From Sphingomonadales bacterium (lineage in GTDB: Bacteria > Bacteroidota > Bacteroidia > Chitinophagales > Chitinophagaceae): a DNA stretch of 37,038 bases. Position numbers and translations under genes: made by a program. How positions within the stretch are numbered: position 1 is the stretch's first letter; each line of letters opens with the position of its first letter. The notes under the pieces are model-generated. The model saw only the letters and a list, made by a program, of their open reading frames with translations, had not been told where the DNA came from and made no database searches. Shown here piece after piece: positions 1 to 7,768 of the stretch. The DNA lies in NCBI GenBank assembly GCA_016872195.1, contig VHAT01000019.1, positions 1 through 37,038 on the forward strand, in the 5' to 3' direction.

Positions 1-92
1 CAAGACTGTGGAATGGGACTAAGCCAAAAAATTAGCCCCATGATCAATCCGGTCAGGGTAAGCCAGCTCTGTTGTTTAAGGATGGGGAGCAT
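1..92 (-). CDS. N-terminus of a membrane protein, probably Blh beta-carotene 15,15'-dioxygenase (partial)
   Basis: An open frame starts with ATG at 92 on the minus strand and runs off the left edge after 30 codons. The visible peptide starts MLPILKQQSW and continues into a hydrophobic segment (about residues 10-25) that fits a first membrane helix. Only 57 bp separate it from the rhodopsin stop codon on the same strand. In marine and freshwater Bacteroidota, the gene next to a proteorhodopsin is often blh, whose product cleaves beta-carotene to retinal and is a multi-helix membrane protein. The identity is inferred from context, since no catalytic histidine lies inside the window. It could also be another carotenoid gene or an unrelated membrane protein. 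No promoter-like box lies between it and the rhodopsin, so it probably depends on readthrough. Confidence 0.45.
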   Translation of the reverse strand, partial: MLPILKQQSWLTLTGLIMGLIFWLSPIPQS

Positions 93-94
93 AG

Positions 95-130
95 AAAAAA
101 AGGGGGCTGTCCTTGGATAAAACAGCCCCC
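95..130 (-). terminator. Intrinsic terminator after the rhodopsin gene
   Basis: A perfect 9-bp stem is formed by GGGGGCTGT (102-110) and ACAGCCCCC (122-130), with an 11-nt loop. On the minus strand the stem is followed by a run of seven T (101-95). It sits 19 bp past the rhodopsin stop codon and ends 2 nt before the next start codon, so it should cut transcription between the two genes. Confidence 0.85.
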
Positions 131-149
131 TCTCTAACAAGAATAAAAA

Positions 150-902
150 TTAGTTAGAAGAAGAGCGACTGAGACTGTAGATAACCAGTCCAAAGCCGAT
201 CTTGTTAACAGCATCCCCTATGTTATAGATGATGTCCATGTCAAGGCCAAGGTTGGCGAAACTAGCATACCACTGACCAGATGCGGTACCAGCGAGGTAT
301 CCGATTGGATAGATTACCCATCCGACCAGTACGAACCATCCTAACAAGTTGTTGGCTTTGGCAACGGCAGGACCAGCACTGGCAGCGAGTGTTTTCACCT
401 CACCCCACATTACTTCATACAAAATGTAGAAGTAAGCTAAGGCACTGATGGTTCCCCAGATGGTGGCATTGGTATTTTCAGCGGAGGCAGACACCTCACC
501 CCAATAGCCTGTGACCAGCATAACCACTGATGCCAAGATGAGTTTCCAAAGCAGAGCAATTTTCGCGCCTGCTTTTTTGGTAATAAGATAAAACTCAACA
601 CACATTAGGGGTACGGTCAGCAACCAGTCTACATAGCGGAAAAAAGTTGGTGACAACTCTTTCCCCGATTTGCCTGCCACTTGCATGGCGATGGTGTAGT
701 CGCGCATGTAATAATAGTGCACGGCTGCAATAAAAGTGATGATACCGGAAACCAGCAAGGAGGTTTTCCATGCTTTTTCGGTGTTGCCCAGCTCAAAGAA
801 GAAGAATACAGAAGCAGCCATCATGGCCATACAGCCAATGAAGAACGTAAAGGCCCTGTAATCGTCCGGTTTGATCTGGGTAATGTTCAAGAAAATGTCC
901 AT
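150..902 (-). CDS. Proteorhodopsin (green-type light-driven proton pump)
   Basis: This is a 250-aa seven-helix microbial rhodopsin that pumps protons out of the cell using light and retinal. Helix C reads RYVDWLLTVPLMCVE, giving the proton-pump triad D92 (acceptor), T96 and E103 (donor). H62 in helix B is the usual partner of the acceptor in proteorhodopsins. K234 in helix G (DAVNK) is the retinal Schiff-base lysine and D230 its counter-ion. The spectral tuning position (105 in the reference proteorhodopsin) is M100; Met or Leu there goes with green absorption. G150 in helix E aligns with the glycine that opens the carotenoid-antenna window in xanthorhodopsin. The length is typical and there is no signal peptide. 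A strong terminator follows the gene. The 275-bp AT-rich region upstream (903-1177) must hold its promoter; the best box is GATATTTG (947-940 minus), one mismatch from consensus. Confidence 0.97.
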   Translation of the reverse strand: MDIFLNITQIKPDDYRAFTFFIGCMAMMAASVFFFFELGNTEKAWKTSLLVSGIITFIAAVHYYYMRDYTIAMQVAGKSGKELSPTFFRYVDWLLTVPLMCVEFYLITKKAGAKIALLWKLILASVVMLVTGYWGEVSASAENTNATIWGTISALAYFYILYEVMWGEVKTLAASAGPAVAKANNLLGWFVLVGWVIYPIGYLAGTASGQWYASFANLGLDMDIIYNIGDAVNKIGFGLVIYSLSRSSSN

Positions 903-1177
903 AACTAGTCGGTTTTAGTTAAAAAATATTGTTAAACGGCAAATATCATAAAGCTAAACAACTTTATTTTTTAAAGGTTCGTTTCATTTTAAAAATGATT
1001 ATAAAGTTTTTAACATTAAAAATCAATTGGTAAAATATTTGTAATTTATTGATAATTAGAATTTTGCTAATGTGATCTCCTTCTTTTTTTCAGGGTTATG
1101 CACAGTGCTATGCGGAAAATAACGGTACTGCGAACCTTCTAAGTCCGTTTGGCAGCCGATTCACTACCCAAAAAAAT

Positions 1178-2284
1178 ATGTGGTATTTTGGGCCCGTGAG
1201 GAGTTCTCAACGGCTGATCGCCAAGCAAATCTTTACGGGTCATACATGGGTCCACGATGCGGAGCTTTTTATAAGTGAGGGGCGCGTGGAGGCTATTTTG
1301 CCCACTACGGAACCCGCGCAATTCGACATGTTGGTTCCTTCTTTTATTGATATTCAGATTTATGGAGCCTTTGGTCGCTTGTTTTCTGTTTTTCCTGATA
1401 CATCTAGTATTGAGGCCCTCTATCGTTATTGCCAGGAAGGGGGTGCTTCTTTTTTTCTCCCCACCATTGCTACCAATTCCCGTCAAGTGGTAAGTGAGGC
1501 CATCAGGGCTGTAAGGGAGTATTGGCAGGAGGGCGGGCAGGGTTGTTTGGGGCTTCATTTGGAGGGACCTTGGTTAGCACCCGAAAAAAGGGGTGCGCAT
1601 GCCGAGTCTCTGCTTCATGTACCAGACGTAAAAGAAGTAACGGATCTTTTGGAAGAGGGAGGCGATGTCATAAAATTAATTACCCTGGCTCCTGACATTT
1701 GCGACCGAGAAGTGATGGCATTGATCGCCTCTCGAGGGATCAAGCTATCCATTGGGCATAGTAATGCCAGTTTTGAACAAGCTACCGCTTCCTTTCAAGA
1801 AAATATTTCGCTGGCTACTCATTTATTCAATGCCATGTCTCCCATGCAACACCGCTCACCCGGGGTGGTGGGAGCCATACTGGCTTCAGATACGGTGATG
1901 GCCAGCATTATTCCCGATGGTTATCATGTGGATTGGCCCGTTATTGAGATCGCTAAAAAGATAATGGGAGACCGGTTATTTGTTATCACCGATGCCGTCA
2001 CCGAGACCGATCAGGGTCCTTATCTTCATCAACTCGTTGCTGATCGGTATGAGACAAAGGGTACCTTGAGTGGGTCTTCTTTGACCATGCTGCGTGCTTT
2101 CAATAACTTGATCCGTTTTTGTAAGATCGATATCGATGAGGCGCTTCGAATGTGCAGTCTTTATCCGGCTCGTGCACTCGGGTTGGATCAGCAACTCGGG
2201 CAACTTAGCCCCGGAGGGAATGCCCACTTTATAGCCCTTACTCAAAAAGATCAGCTTTATACCTTAACTGAACTGAGCCTATGA
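1178..2284 (+). CDS. nagA: N-acetylglucosamine-6-phosphate deacetylase
   Basis: NagA removes the acetyl group from GlcNAc-6-phosphate, feeding amino sugars from cell-wall turnover or chitin into metabolism. The 368-aa protein shows the amidohydrolase-fold signatures: HLEGPW with metal ligand E129, IGHSNA with H194, THLFNAM with H215, DGYHV with H250 and the catalytic aspartate D272 in ITDAV. The N-terminal metal motif is QIYG (59-62), not HxH, as in the one-metal enzymes of the E. coli type. The start is uncertain. ATG 1178 gives about ten residues more than expected, and GTG 1196 is an alternative; the frame is open upstream to 1076. It overlaps the following methyltransferase gene by 4 bp (ATGA), so the two are probably translationally coupled. 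No nagB lies nearby. Confidence 0.93.
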   Translation: MWYFGPVRSSQRLIAKQIFTGHTWVHDAELFISEGRVEAILPTTEPAQFDMLVPSFIDIQIYGAFGRLFSVFPDTSSIEALYRYCQEGGASFFLPTIATNSRQVVSEAIRAVREYWQEGGQGCLGLHLEGPWLAPEKRGAHAESLLHVPDVKEVTDLLEEGGDVIKLITLAPDICDREVMALIASRGIKLSIGHSNASFEQATASFQENISLATHLFNAMSPMQHRSPGVVGAILASDTVMASIIPDGYHVDWPVIEIAKKIMGDRLFVITDAVTETDQGPYLHQLVADRYETKGTLSGSSLTMLRAFNNLIRFCKIDIDEALRMCSLYPARALGLDQQLGQLSPGGNAHFIALTQKDQLYTLTELSL

Positions 2285-2868
2285 CCCCGGAACGTATCGA
2301 AAAACTTAGTCGTGTGCTGCGTAAGAGACAATTCGATCTGACCGTTGTGTTGGAAAATGTCTTCGACCCGCATAACATTTCGGCCGTAATGCGTACCTGC
2401 GATGCAGTCGGCATTCAAGAGATACATATTTTGAATACCCGTATTCCGCGTCATAAAAAATGGGGTGCTCGCAGTTCATCCAGTGCTGCCAAATGGTTAA
2501 CGGTTCATCAATACGAAGATCTTGCCACTTGCTTTGAACGATTACGAAAACAGTACGATAAAATTCTCACTACCCATCTTTCGGGTAGTGCAGTATCGCT
2601 CTATGATCTAGATCTGACTGGTTCAGTGGCATTGGTTTTTGGTAATGAGCACAGCGGAGTCAGCGAAGAGATCAGAAAATGGGGTGATGGAGATTTCTTG
2701 ATCCCGCAAGCAGGCATTATTCAATCTCTCAATATTAGCGTGGCTTGTGCAGTAACTGTTTACGAGGCTTATCGTCAAAAAGAACGCGCTGGACACTACG
2801 ATAGGTCTGAGGGCTTCAACACGGCTGCTGAGCAAGTACGATCGGATTGGGGATTGCCTGCACTGTAG
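2281..2868 (+). CDS. TrmH/SpoU-family tRNA/rRNA 2'-O-methyltransferase
   Basis: This 195-aa SPOUT-fold enzyme transfers a methyl group from S-adenosylmethionine to a ribose 2'-OH in RNA. All three family motifs are present: motif 1 HNISAVMRTCDAVG (31-44) with the conserved N32 and catalytic R38, motif 2 ALVFGNEHSGVSEE (117-130), and motif 3 IPQAGIIQSLNISVA (141-155), which forms the trefoil-knot SAM site. The short N-terminus and size best fit TrmH, which methylates G18 in tRNA, but the substrate cannot be proven from sequence. It starts inside the nagA stop codon. Its stop codon lies 1 bp from the stop of the convergent brkB-like gene, with no room for a terminator. Confidence 0.9.
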   Translation: MTPERIEKLSRVLRKRQFDLTVVLENVFDPHNISAVMRTCDAVGIQEIHILNTRIPRHKKWGARSSSSAAKWLTVHQYEDLATCFERLRKQYDKILTTHLSGSAVSLYDLDLTGSVALVFGNEHSGVSEEIRKWGDGDFLIPQAGIIQSLNISVACAVTVYEAYRQKERAGHYDRSEGFNTAAEQVRSDWGLPAL

Positions 2869-2869
2869 G

Positions 2870-3817
2870 CTAGTCGTCCGATTCCATTTCTGCTTTTTCT
2901 CGGGCTTGTGAGTGAAGGGAGTGAATACTTACGTTCAGCTCGAAGCCGATCAGTAAGATCAGCGAATTGATAAAGATCAGCACCATGATGATCAGCACCG
3001 TTCCGATCGAGCCGTAGAGTTGATTATAGTGTGCAAAACGAGATACCCACCACGAAAGTAGGAGGGTCATTAGTAACATGAGTAAGGTGGCCAAAATAGA
3101 ACCCGGATTGATCAGTCTCCATTTTTTTTGAACGGAGGGGGCGTGGCGATAAATAAAAGAAATACAAAAGAAAAAAAGCAATACGATCACGAACCAACGC
3201 AGGTTTGCGATCAGACTAATGACCCATTCAGTATTTAGTCCAAGCCATTTTAAGAAGACATCTCGAGCAATCAGTACGGTCAGGGAGGCAAATACGATCG
3301 TGTATAGCAAACCGGTAATTTTTAAGGCCACCAGCCTCCTGTTAAACCCTTTTCGCTTGGTAAAGCCAACATAGTTCTTGTCAAATGATCGCATAATACC
3401 CATCATGGCATTTGATGAAAAGTACATCGATAGTAAAAAACCGAGAGATAACAAGCCGTTGCGAGGGTTATTGATAAAGTCTTGTAAAAAGCCAATCAGT
3501 ACGGCATTGTCTTTTTCTCCAGGTATCACATCTTTTATCAAGCTGTACAGTTCTACCTGAAAGGCACTTGAGATGGGCAAGTAGGGGATCAACGTAAACA
3601 AGAAGATAATGGCGGGAGGAATGGCCATTACAAAATTAAACGCAATGGCAGACGCTCTCTCCGTCATGCCAATGGTCTTTACCTGCTTGATAAAAAAGCG
3701 AACTACATCAAACAGGGGTACTCCGCCAAAGCCAGGGAGCGATGTGGTCTTACTTTTCGATAACGCCCAGGCAAACGGCGGAAATTGTTCAATATGTTCC
3801 AGTAAACTTTTTTTCAT
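2870..3817 (-). CDS. YihY/virulence factor BrkB family inner-membrane protein
   Basis: This 315-aa integral membrane protein has about six hydrophobic segments. The family signature is visible in ERASAIAFNFVMAIPPAIIF (residues about 52-71), followed by helices around 110-135, 165-190, 200-225, 235-260 and 270-300 and a charged C-terminal tail. The family was once called RNase BN by mistake; its real role is unknown, and lipid or solute transport has been suggested. The gene follows mltG by 9 bp on the same strand and is very probably co-transcribed with it. The call is firm as a family assignment, not as a function. Confidence 0.9.
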   Translation of the reverse strand: MKKSLLEHIEQFPPFAWALSKSKTTSLPGFGGVPLFDVVRFFIKQVKTIGMTERASAIAFNFVMAIPPAIIFLFTLIPYLPISSAFQVELYSLIKDVIPGEKDNAVLIGFLQDFINNPRNGLLSLGFLLSMYFSSNAMMGIMRSFDKNYVGFTKRKGFNRRLVALKITGLLYTIVFASLTVLIARDVFLKWLGLNTEWVISLIANLRWFVIVLLFFFCISFIYRHAPSVQKKWRLINPGSILATLLMLLMTLLLSWWVSRFAHYNQLYGSIGTVLIIMVLIFINSLILLIGFELNVSIHSLHSQAREKAEMESDD

Positions 3818-3826
3818 TTTGATTGG

Positions 3827-4858
3827 CTACCGGGGGGCTGAATTTTGTAATCTTCTTTGTTGCTCCGCATGAAAGAGTTTTACAAAGGCTTGGTGCTGGG
3901 CATACGTACTGCTAAACAGAGTGGACCCATCAAATTGGTAGCTAGCTACAAAATACAGGTAATCTGTATCGGGGGCATCTAGCACGGCCTCTATCGATTT
4001 GATCGAAGGGGTACAGATGGGGCCCGGGGGAAGCCCATTAATTCGATAGGTGTTGTAGGGCGAGTTCAACGCTAAATGACCATAGAGTATCCTGCTAAGC
4101 CCAAAGTTTCGCGTCGCATATTTAACGGTGGGGTCCGCTTGTAATTTCATGCCGATACGCAGACGATTTATGTAGGTGCTGGCAATATTGTAGCGGTCGT
4201 CTTGGCGGTTGGATTCTTCTTCTACAATTGAGGCGAGGATCGAGACTTGCAGCGGCGTAAGTCCTTTGGCTGCTGCTTTTTTAGTATGGGTGCTATCCCA
4301 GAACTGTTGGTATCGATCATGCATCTTATCCAAGATCTGTCCGGGGGTCTCCGCCCAACCGATCTCATAGGTAAAGGGCATCACGATCGATAGCAGGGTA
4401 TTGGTATCGACACCATATTGGCGCAAAGAATCATTATTTGTTAAATAAAGCAAGCAGTCCAATGAATCGATGCGGGTATCGGTGCGATTGCCTATTTTTC
4501 CCGCTAACTGCTGCAGGGTCCTTTCCTTAACGATACTCAGTTTAACGAGCGATTGTCTTCCGTTCCGAAACAACCGGACCAAATCCATTACACTCATGTT
4601 GGGCTTGATCTCATAGCGGCCGGCTTTTATCTTTTCCACCTGCAGTTGATCGCTGACCAGCGAGAACCAATATCCCGATGCTAAGAAGCCTTCCTGCTTC
4701 AGTTGGGTCGATAGTTGTTCGCATGAGATAGGCTCGGCAATGTATAGATATTTCTTTTCAGACAAGGTAACAGCTGGCCCCCAGAGTTGATAGGCAATCC
4801 AAGCAGCCAATAGGAGTACCACTAAGACCAGCCAGCGTAGTATACGAAATATTAGCAT
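3827..4858 (-). CDS. mltG: Endolytic murein transglycosylase MltG (YceG-like)
   Basis: MltG cleaves nascent peptidoglycan strands in the periplasm and helps set glycan length. The 343-aa protein has one N-terminal membrane anchor (about residues 5-25), a LysM-like region, and the YceG catalytic domain with SIVEEES (210-216; catalytic Glu at about 213), LQADPTV, and the late motif SPYNTYRINGLPPGPI. The PFTYEIGW stretch (161-168) is also typical. The length fits the family. It is the first gene of a two-gene unit with the BrkB-like gene and lies just past the secG terminator, so it should have its own promoter in the short gap at 4859-4878. I could not identify a clear box there. Confidence 0.94.
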   Translation of the reverse strand: MLIFRILRWLVLVVLLLAAWIAYQLWGPAVTLSEKKYLYIAEPISCEQLSTQLKQEGFLASGYWFSLVSDQLQVEKIKAGRYEIKPNMSVMDLVRLFRNGRQSLVKLSIVKERTLQQLAGKIGNRTDTRIDSLDCLLYLTNNDSLRQYGVDTNTLLSIVMPFTYEIGWAETPGQILDKMHDRYQQFWDSTHTKKAAAKGLTPLQVSILASIVEEESNRQDDRYNIASTYINRLRIGMKLQADPTVKYATRNFGLSRILYGHLALNSPYNTYRINGLPPGPICTPSIKSIEAVLDAPDTDYLYFVASYQFDGSTLFSSTYAQHQAFVKLFHAEQQRRLQNSAPR

Positions 4859-4878
4859 TGCTATATCAAGTTAATAAA

Positions 4879-4902
4879 AAACCCCACGGCATCGCGGGGT
4901 TT
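4879..4902 (-). terminator. Intrinsic terminator of the miaB-secG operon
   Basis: On the minus strand, AAACCCC pairs with GGGGTTT around a short inner CG/CG stem and a tetraloop (ATGC), followed by TTTTATT. It lies 24 bp past the secG stop and 20 bp before the mltG start, separating the two units. Confidence 0.85.
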
Positions 4903-4926
4903 CACAAGTCATTAGTAGAAATTATT

Positions 4927-5274
4927 TTATCGACCAGGGGTGGCTGGAGCGGGTAGGGTAGTAGCGGGTGCTGTATTAGCGCCACCAGTAGCGGGGGCGG
5001 TATTGGTAGAGCTGGCTGGTGCCGGATTAGGGGCTTTGACAGGGGTATTATAAGGAATAAATAAGATAGATAGCAGACAAAGCAAGGCAACAAACCCACC
5101 AAATACCCATGTGCCTTTTTCTAGTACATCTGTGGTCTGCTTTACTCCCATAAATTGATTACTGAAACCACCGATAGAGCCAGTAAGACCGCCGCCTTTA
5201 GGGTTTTGTACGAGCACAAAAAAGCCAAGCACTACGGCCGATATCACTAATAAGATTACGAATAGAGCTGTCAT
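4927..5274 (-). CDS. secG: Preprotein translocase subunit SecG
   Basis: SecG is the small third subunit of the SecYEG channel and helps SecA-driven export. The 115-aa protein has a first membrane helix (about residues 2-22), the conserved loop VQNPKGGGLTGSIGG (22-36), and a second helix (about 55-73). After residue 78 comes a tail of about 35 residues rich in Pro, Ala, Thr and Asn, which is common in Bacteroidota SecG and likely unstructured. It is the last gene of the five-gene unit that starts with miaB and is followed directly by a terminator. Confidence 0.95.
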   Translation of the reverse strand: MTALFVILLVISAVVLGFFVLVQNPKGGGLTGSIGGFSNQFMGVKQTTDVLEKGTWVFGGFVALLCLLSILFIPYNTPVKAPNPAPASSTNTAPATGGANTAPATTLPAPATPGR

Positions 5275-5290
5275 AAAGAGAAGGATTTAC

Positions 5291-5962
5291 TTATTGTAAA
5301 GCACTGATTTTGGATGCAAAATAAGCACTTTTAGAGGGCTCGAGCAAACTTAATTTCTGGTAGATCTCCCTGGCCTTGGCAAGATTTCCTTGCTTGACCC
5401 ATACGGCTGCCATGGCCTCGGTATATACTTCTTCGTTGGTCAGCGAGTTACCGGCCATTTGTTCAACTTTTCTTTCTTCCTTAGGATCGATCGATTTTCC
5501 AAGATCGGCCAGTGGAAGACGCTTCATTACTTTTATCCAGTCCGTAAAGCTCTTTAGCTGTTGACCAAACTTATCATTGGGATTTTCATCGGGTTTAAAT
5601 TGAATTCCCTGCGAGGCGAAATAGTCGACAGTGTAATAGGGCTCAAATAATAGTTCTTTCTCGCTGGGTGCGACGGGCTGGGTAGCCGCCCGTGGTGAAG
5701 GGGTAGGATTCGTAGCGACCGCGATCGGTGGTGATAGCAAGAACGATGCCCACTGCATATCCGAAAAATAACCGGCCGATCGAGCCCATTCTGTTTTCCA
5801 TTGGGGATCTCTTTCTTCTTGCATTTTTTTTACGACCAGCAACCTGGCGGCAGTCATCCAGGGGTAGGTTAAAACCAATTTCTTTAGTTCTTGCAGGCTT
5901 ACCTCTCCTAAGCGAGGTTTTCCTAGCAGTGTTTGGGTGAGTAGATCGATGCGTTTATTCAT
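5291..5962 (-). CDS. Conserved hypothetical protein with C-terminal TPR-like unit
   Basis: This 223-aa protein has no signal peptide or membrane helix and is probably cytoplasmic. The N-terminal third is helical and basic (PRLGEVSLQELKKLVLTYPW). A Pro/Thr/Ala linker lies near residues 80-100. The last 45 residues (VYTEAMAAVWVKQGNLAKAREIYQKLSLLEP, in part) read as one tetratricopeptide-like hairpin. The position between lptE and secG is one I recall as common in Chitinophagaceae, which would point to a conserved envelope-related role, but I cannot assign a function. Gaps of 8 and 16 bp to its neighbours indicate co-transcription. Confidence 0.8.
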   Translation of the reverse strand: MNKRIDLLTQTLLGKPRLGEVSLQELKKLVLTYPWMTAARLLVVKKMQEERDPQWKTEWARSAGYFSDMQWASFLLSPPIAVATNPTPSPRAATQPVAPSEKELLFEPYYTVDYFASQGIQFKPDENPNDKFGQQLKSFTDWIKVMKRLPLADLGKSIDPKEERKVEQMAGNSLTNEEVYTEAMAAVWVKQGNLAKAREIYQKLSLLEPSKSAYFASKISALQ

Positions 5963-5970
5963 GGCGGTCC

Positions 5971-6489
5971 TTACCAGTTCGAAAATAGTTTATTGAAAAT
6001 GTCGTCTGTCAGTGTCCGGGTCATTTCGTCTCCCAAGCTGGCTTCGGCGGCCTGAAAACTGAGTGTCCCCTTAAACTCAAAACTTCTGCTGACTTCGTAG
6101 CGTCTGGTATCGTTTGCTGTTCGGTCGAACAATACAATTTGAACACCAACGGTCAGGCGGTTATTCGAAGCTTGTTGACCTGAAATGGCCGAGGTGCTAA
6201 AGTTATATTGTGTAATGGTAGCGGTTATTTCCCAATCCGCGTTGTCACGATTGGTTTGTGTAAGCCGGGTTTGCGCAATAATTTTTTGACGCAATTTATC
6301 GGTCAGCCGGGGGCTCAACTGTGGGTTGACATACGAAGCTTTGTTCTCGATAAAATTGACCTTGATGGTTTTGATGCTATCGGGTACCGAGGCATCGGTA
6401 AATCGATACACGCCACAGCTGGTTAGGGATAGGGTAGATAGTCCTGCCAACAGAACGATCGATAGTAATATGATAAGTTTTAGTTTCAT
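5971..6489 (-). CDS. LptE-like LPS-assembly lipoprotein
   Basis: LptE is the outer-membrane lipoprotein that plugs the LptD barrel and helps insert lipopolysaccharide. The 172-aa protein begins with a lipoprotein signal (hydrophobic residues 4-20) and a lipobox ending in TSC, with C25 as the lipidated cysteine. It is followed by GVYRFTDASVPDSIKTIKVNFIEN (part), the usual start of Bacteroidota LptE. The remaining alternating beta/alpha pattern and a C-terminal helix fit the fold. Its ATG overlaps the stop of the sigma-54 activator gene (ATGA). LptE is poorly conserved in sequence, so the call rests on the N-terminal pattern, size and operon place. Confidence 0.82.
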   Translation of the reverse strand: MKLKLIILLSIVLLAGLSTLSLTSCGVYRFTDASVPDSIKTIKVNFIENKASYVNPQLSPRLTDKLRQKIIAQTRLTQTNRDNADWEITATITQYNFSTSAISGQQASNNRLTVGVQIVLFDRTANDTRRYEVSRSFEFKGTLSFQAAEASLGDEMTRTLTDDIFNKLFSNW

Positions 6490-7760
6490 TCCTCTATATC
6501 GTATTCTTTAAGCTTGCGATAAAGGGTTCGTTCGCTAATGCCCAAGTCTAATGCCGCATCTTTTCGTTTGCTCTTGTGTTTTTTGAGGGCTTTGATGATC
6601 AGCTCTTTTTCTTTATCGATTATGTTTAAACTTTCTTCAACCTCTTCATGCTCTTGAATTCCCGGGTTGGCGCGCGTATAGCCAGTATGGATAACGGGTA
6701 CAGGCGATACAGCGGTAGTCATCGAAGCAGGTACAGGGTTTGATGTGCCCGGTAAAAGCTCTGTCGTGGCAGGCCCTCTCCATTCTTGAAGTTGGTTTAC
6801 AAATTGAGGATGATGTGCAGCCAATTCTGGATTTTGCAATAGATCAACGAACATTCTTTTTAGTTCCGTAACATCCTTTTTCATGTCAAAGAATAGCTTG
6901 TACAAGATCTCTCTTTCGTTGGCGAATTCAGTGCCTCCGCTAGCAGGAGCAGCTTGTAATACAGGTAACCTGTTTTTGGGATACGGTTGTAAAAATTTAC
7001 TGAGCGCCTCGGCCGTGATGGTCTTATCCGGGGAGAGAACAGAGATCTGCTCGGCGATATTTTTCAGTTCCCGCACATTGCCAGGCCAGGGATAATTGAT
7101 CAGCAGTTGTATGGCTTCCTCATTAAGCTGTACGGAGGGTACCTTATACTTATTAGCAAAGTCGGCTGCAAATTTTCTGAACAGTAAATGGATGTCCTCA
7201 GCTCTGTCTTGCAACGAGGGGACCCGAATAGGAACGGTACTCAGTCGATAATATAGGTCCTCTCTGAATTTTCCGTTTTGAACTTGTTGTAGCAGATCGC
7301 GGTTTGTGGCTGCGACTACCCGAACATCTGTCTTTTGAACCTTCGAAGAACCTACTCGTATATATTCGCCGGTCTCCAGTACGCGCAGCAAACGCGCTTG
7401 CGTGCCCAATGGTAATTCTCCGATCTCATCCAAAAAGATCGTACCACCGTTTACAGTTTCAAAATACCCTTTACGAGCGTCTACTGCTCCGGTAAAGGAT
7501 CCCTTTTCGTGACCAAATAGTTCTGAATCGATGGTTCCCTCGGGTATGGCTCCACAGTTGACAGCGATAAAGGGATTGTGTTTGCGGGCAGAGAGGGTGT
7601 GAATGATCTGCGAGAATACTTCCTTGCCCACACCGCTTTCTCCATTGATCAAAACGGTCAGGTCAGTGGCCGCCACTTGAGAGGCTACCTGTAACGCATA
7701 GTTGAGGGCAGGGGAATTGCCGATGATCGAAAAGCGATTTTTAATACTTTGAATTTCCAT
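6486..7760 (-). CDS. Sigma-54-dependent transcriptional activator without receiver domain
   Basis: This 424-aa AAA+ enhancer-binding protein remodels sigma-54 RNA polymerase. The AAA+ domain starts almost at residue 1: Walker A GESGVGKE (40-47), the sigma-54 contact loop GSFTGA (87-92; Ala to Ser in the usual GAFTGA), Walker B GGTIFLDE (105-112), arginine residues in FREDLYYRLS (165-174) and sensor II WPGNVRELKN (225-234). A linker rich in Pro and Thr (about 265-370) leads to a Fis-type helix-turn-helix (about 385-424, ISERTLYRKLKEY). No response-regulator, GAF or PAS domain is present, so its activity is not gated in cis. It lies between miaB (8 bp) and lptE (4-bp overlap). I found no clear sigma-54 promoter in the window. 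Confidence 0.93.
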   Translation of the reverse strand: MEIQSIKNRFSIIGNSPALNYALQVASQVAATDLTVLINGESGVGKEVFSQIIHTLSARKHNPFIAVNCGAIPEGTIDSELFGHEKGSFTGAVDARKGYFETVNGGTIFLDEIGELPLGTQARLLRVLETGEYIRVGSSKVQKTDVRVVAATNRDLLQQVQNGKFREDLYYRLSTVPIRVPSLQDRAEDIHLLFRKFAADFANKYKVPSVQLNEEAIQLLINYPWPGNVRELKNIAEQISVLSPDKTITAEALSKFLQPYPKNRLPVLQAAPASGGTEFANEREILYKLFFDMKKDVTELKRMFVDLLQNPELAAHHPQFVNQLQEWRGPATTELLPGTSNPVPASMTTAVSPVPVIHTGYTRANPGIQEHEEVEESLNIIDKEKELIIKALKKHKSKRKDAALDLGISERTLYRKLKEYDIEE

Positions 7761-7768
7761 GAGATTGA

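Noticed and set aside
1139-1558. A 139-codon minus-strand frame over the start of nagA
   Set aside because: The plus-strand frame carries the NagA signatures; this one has none.
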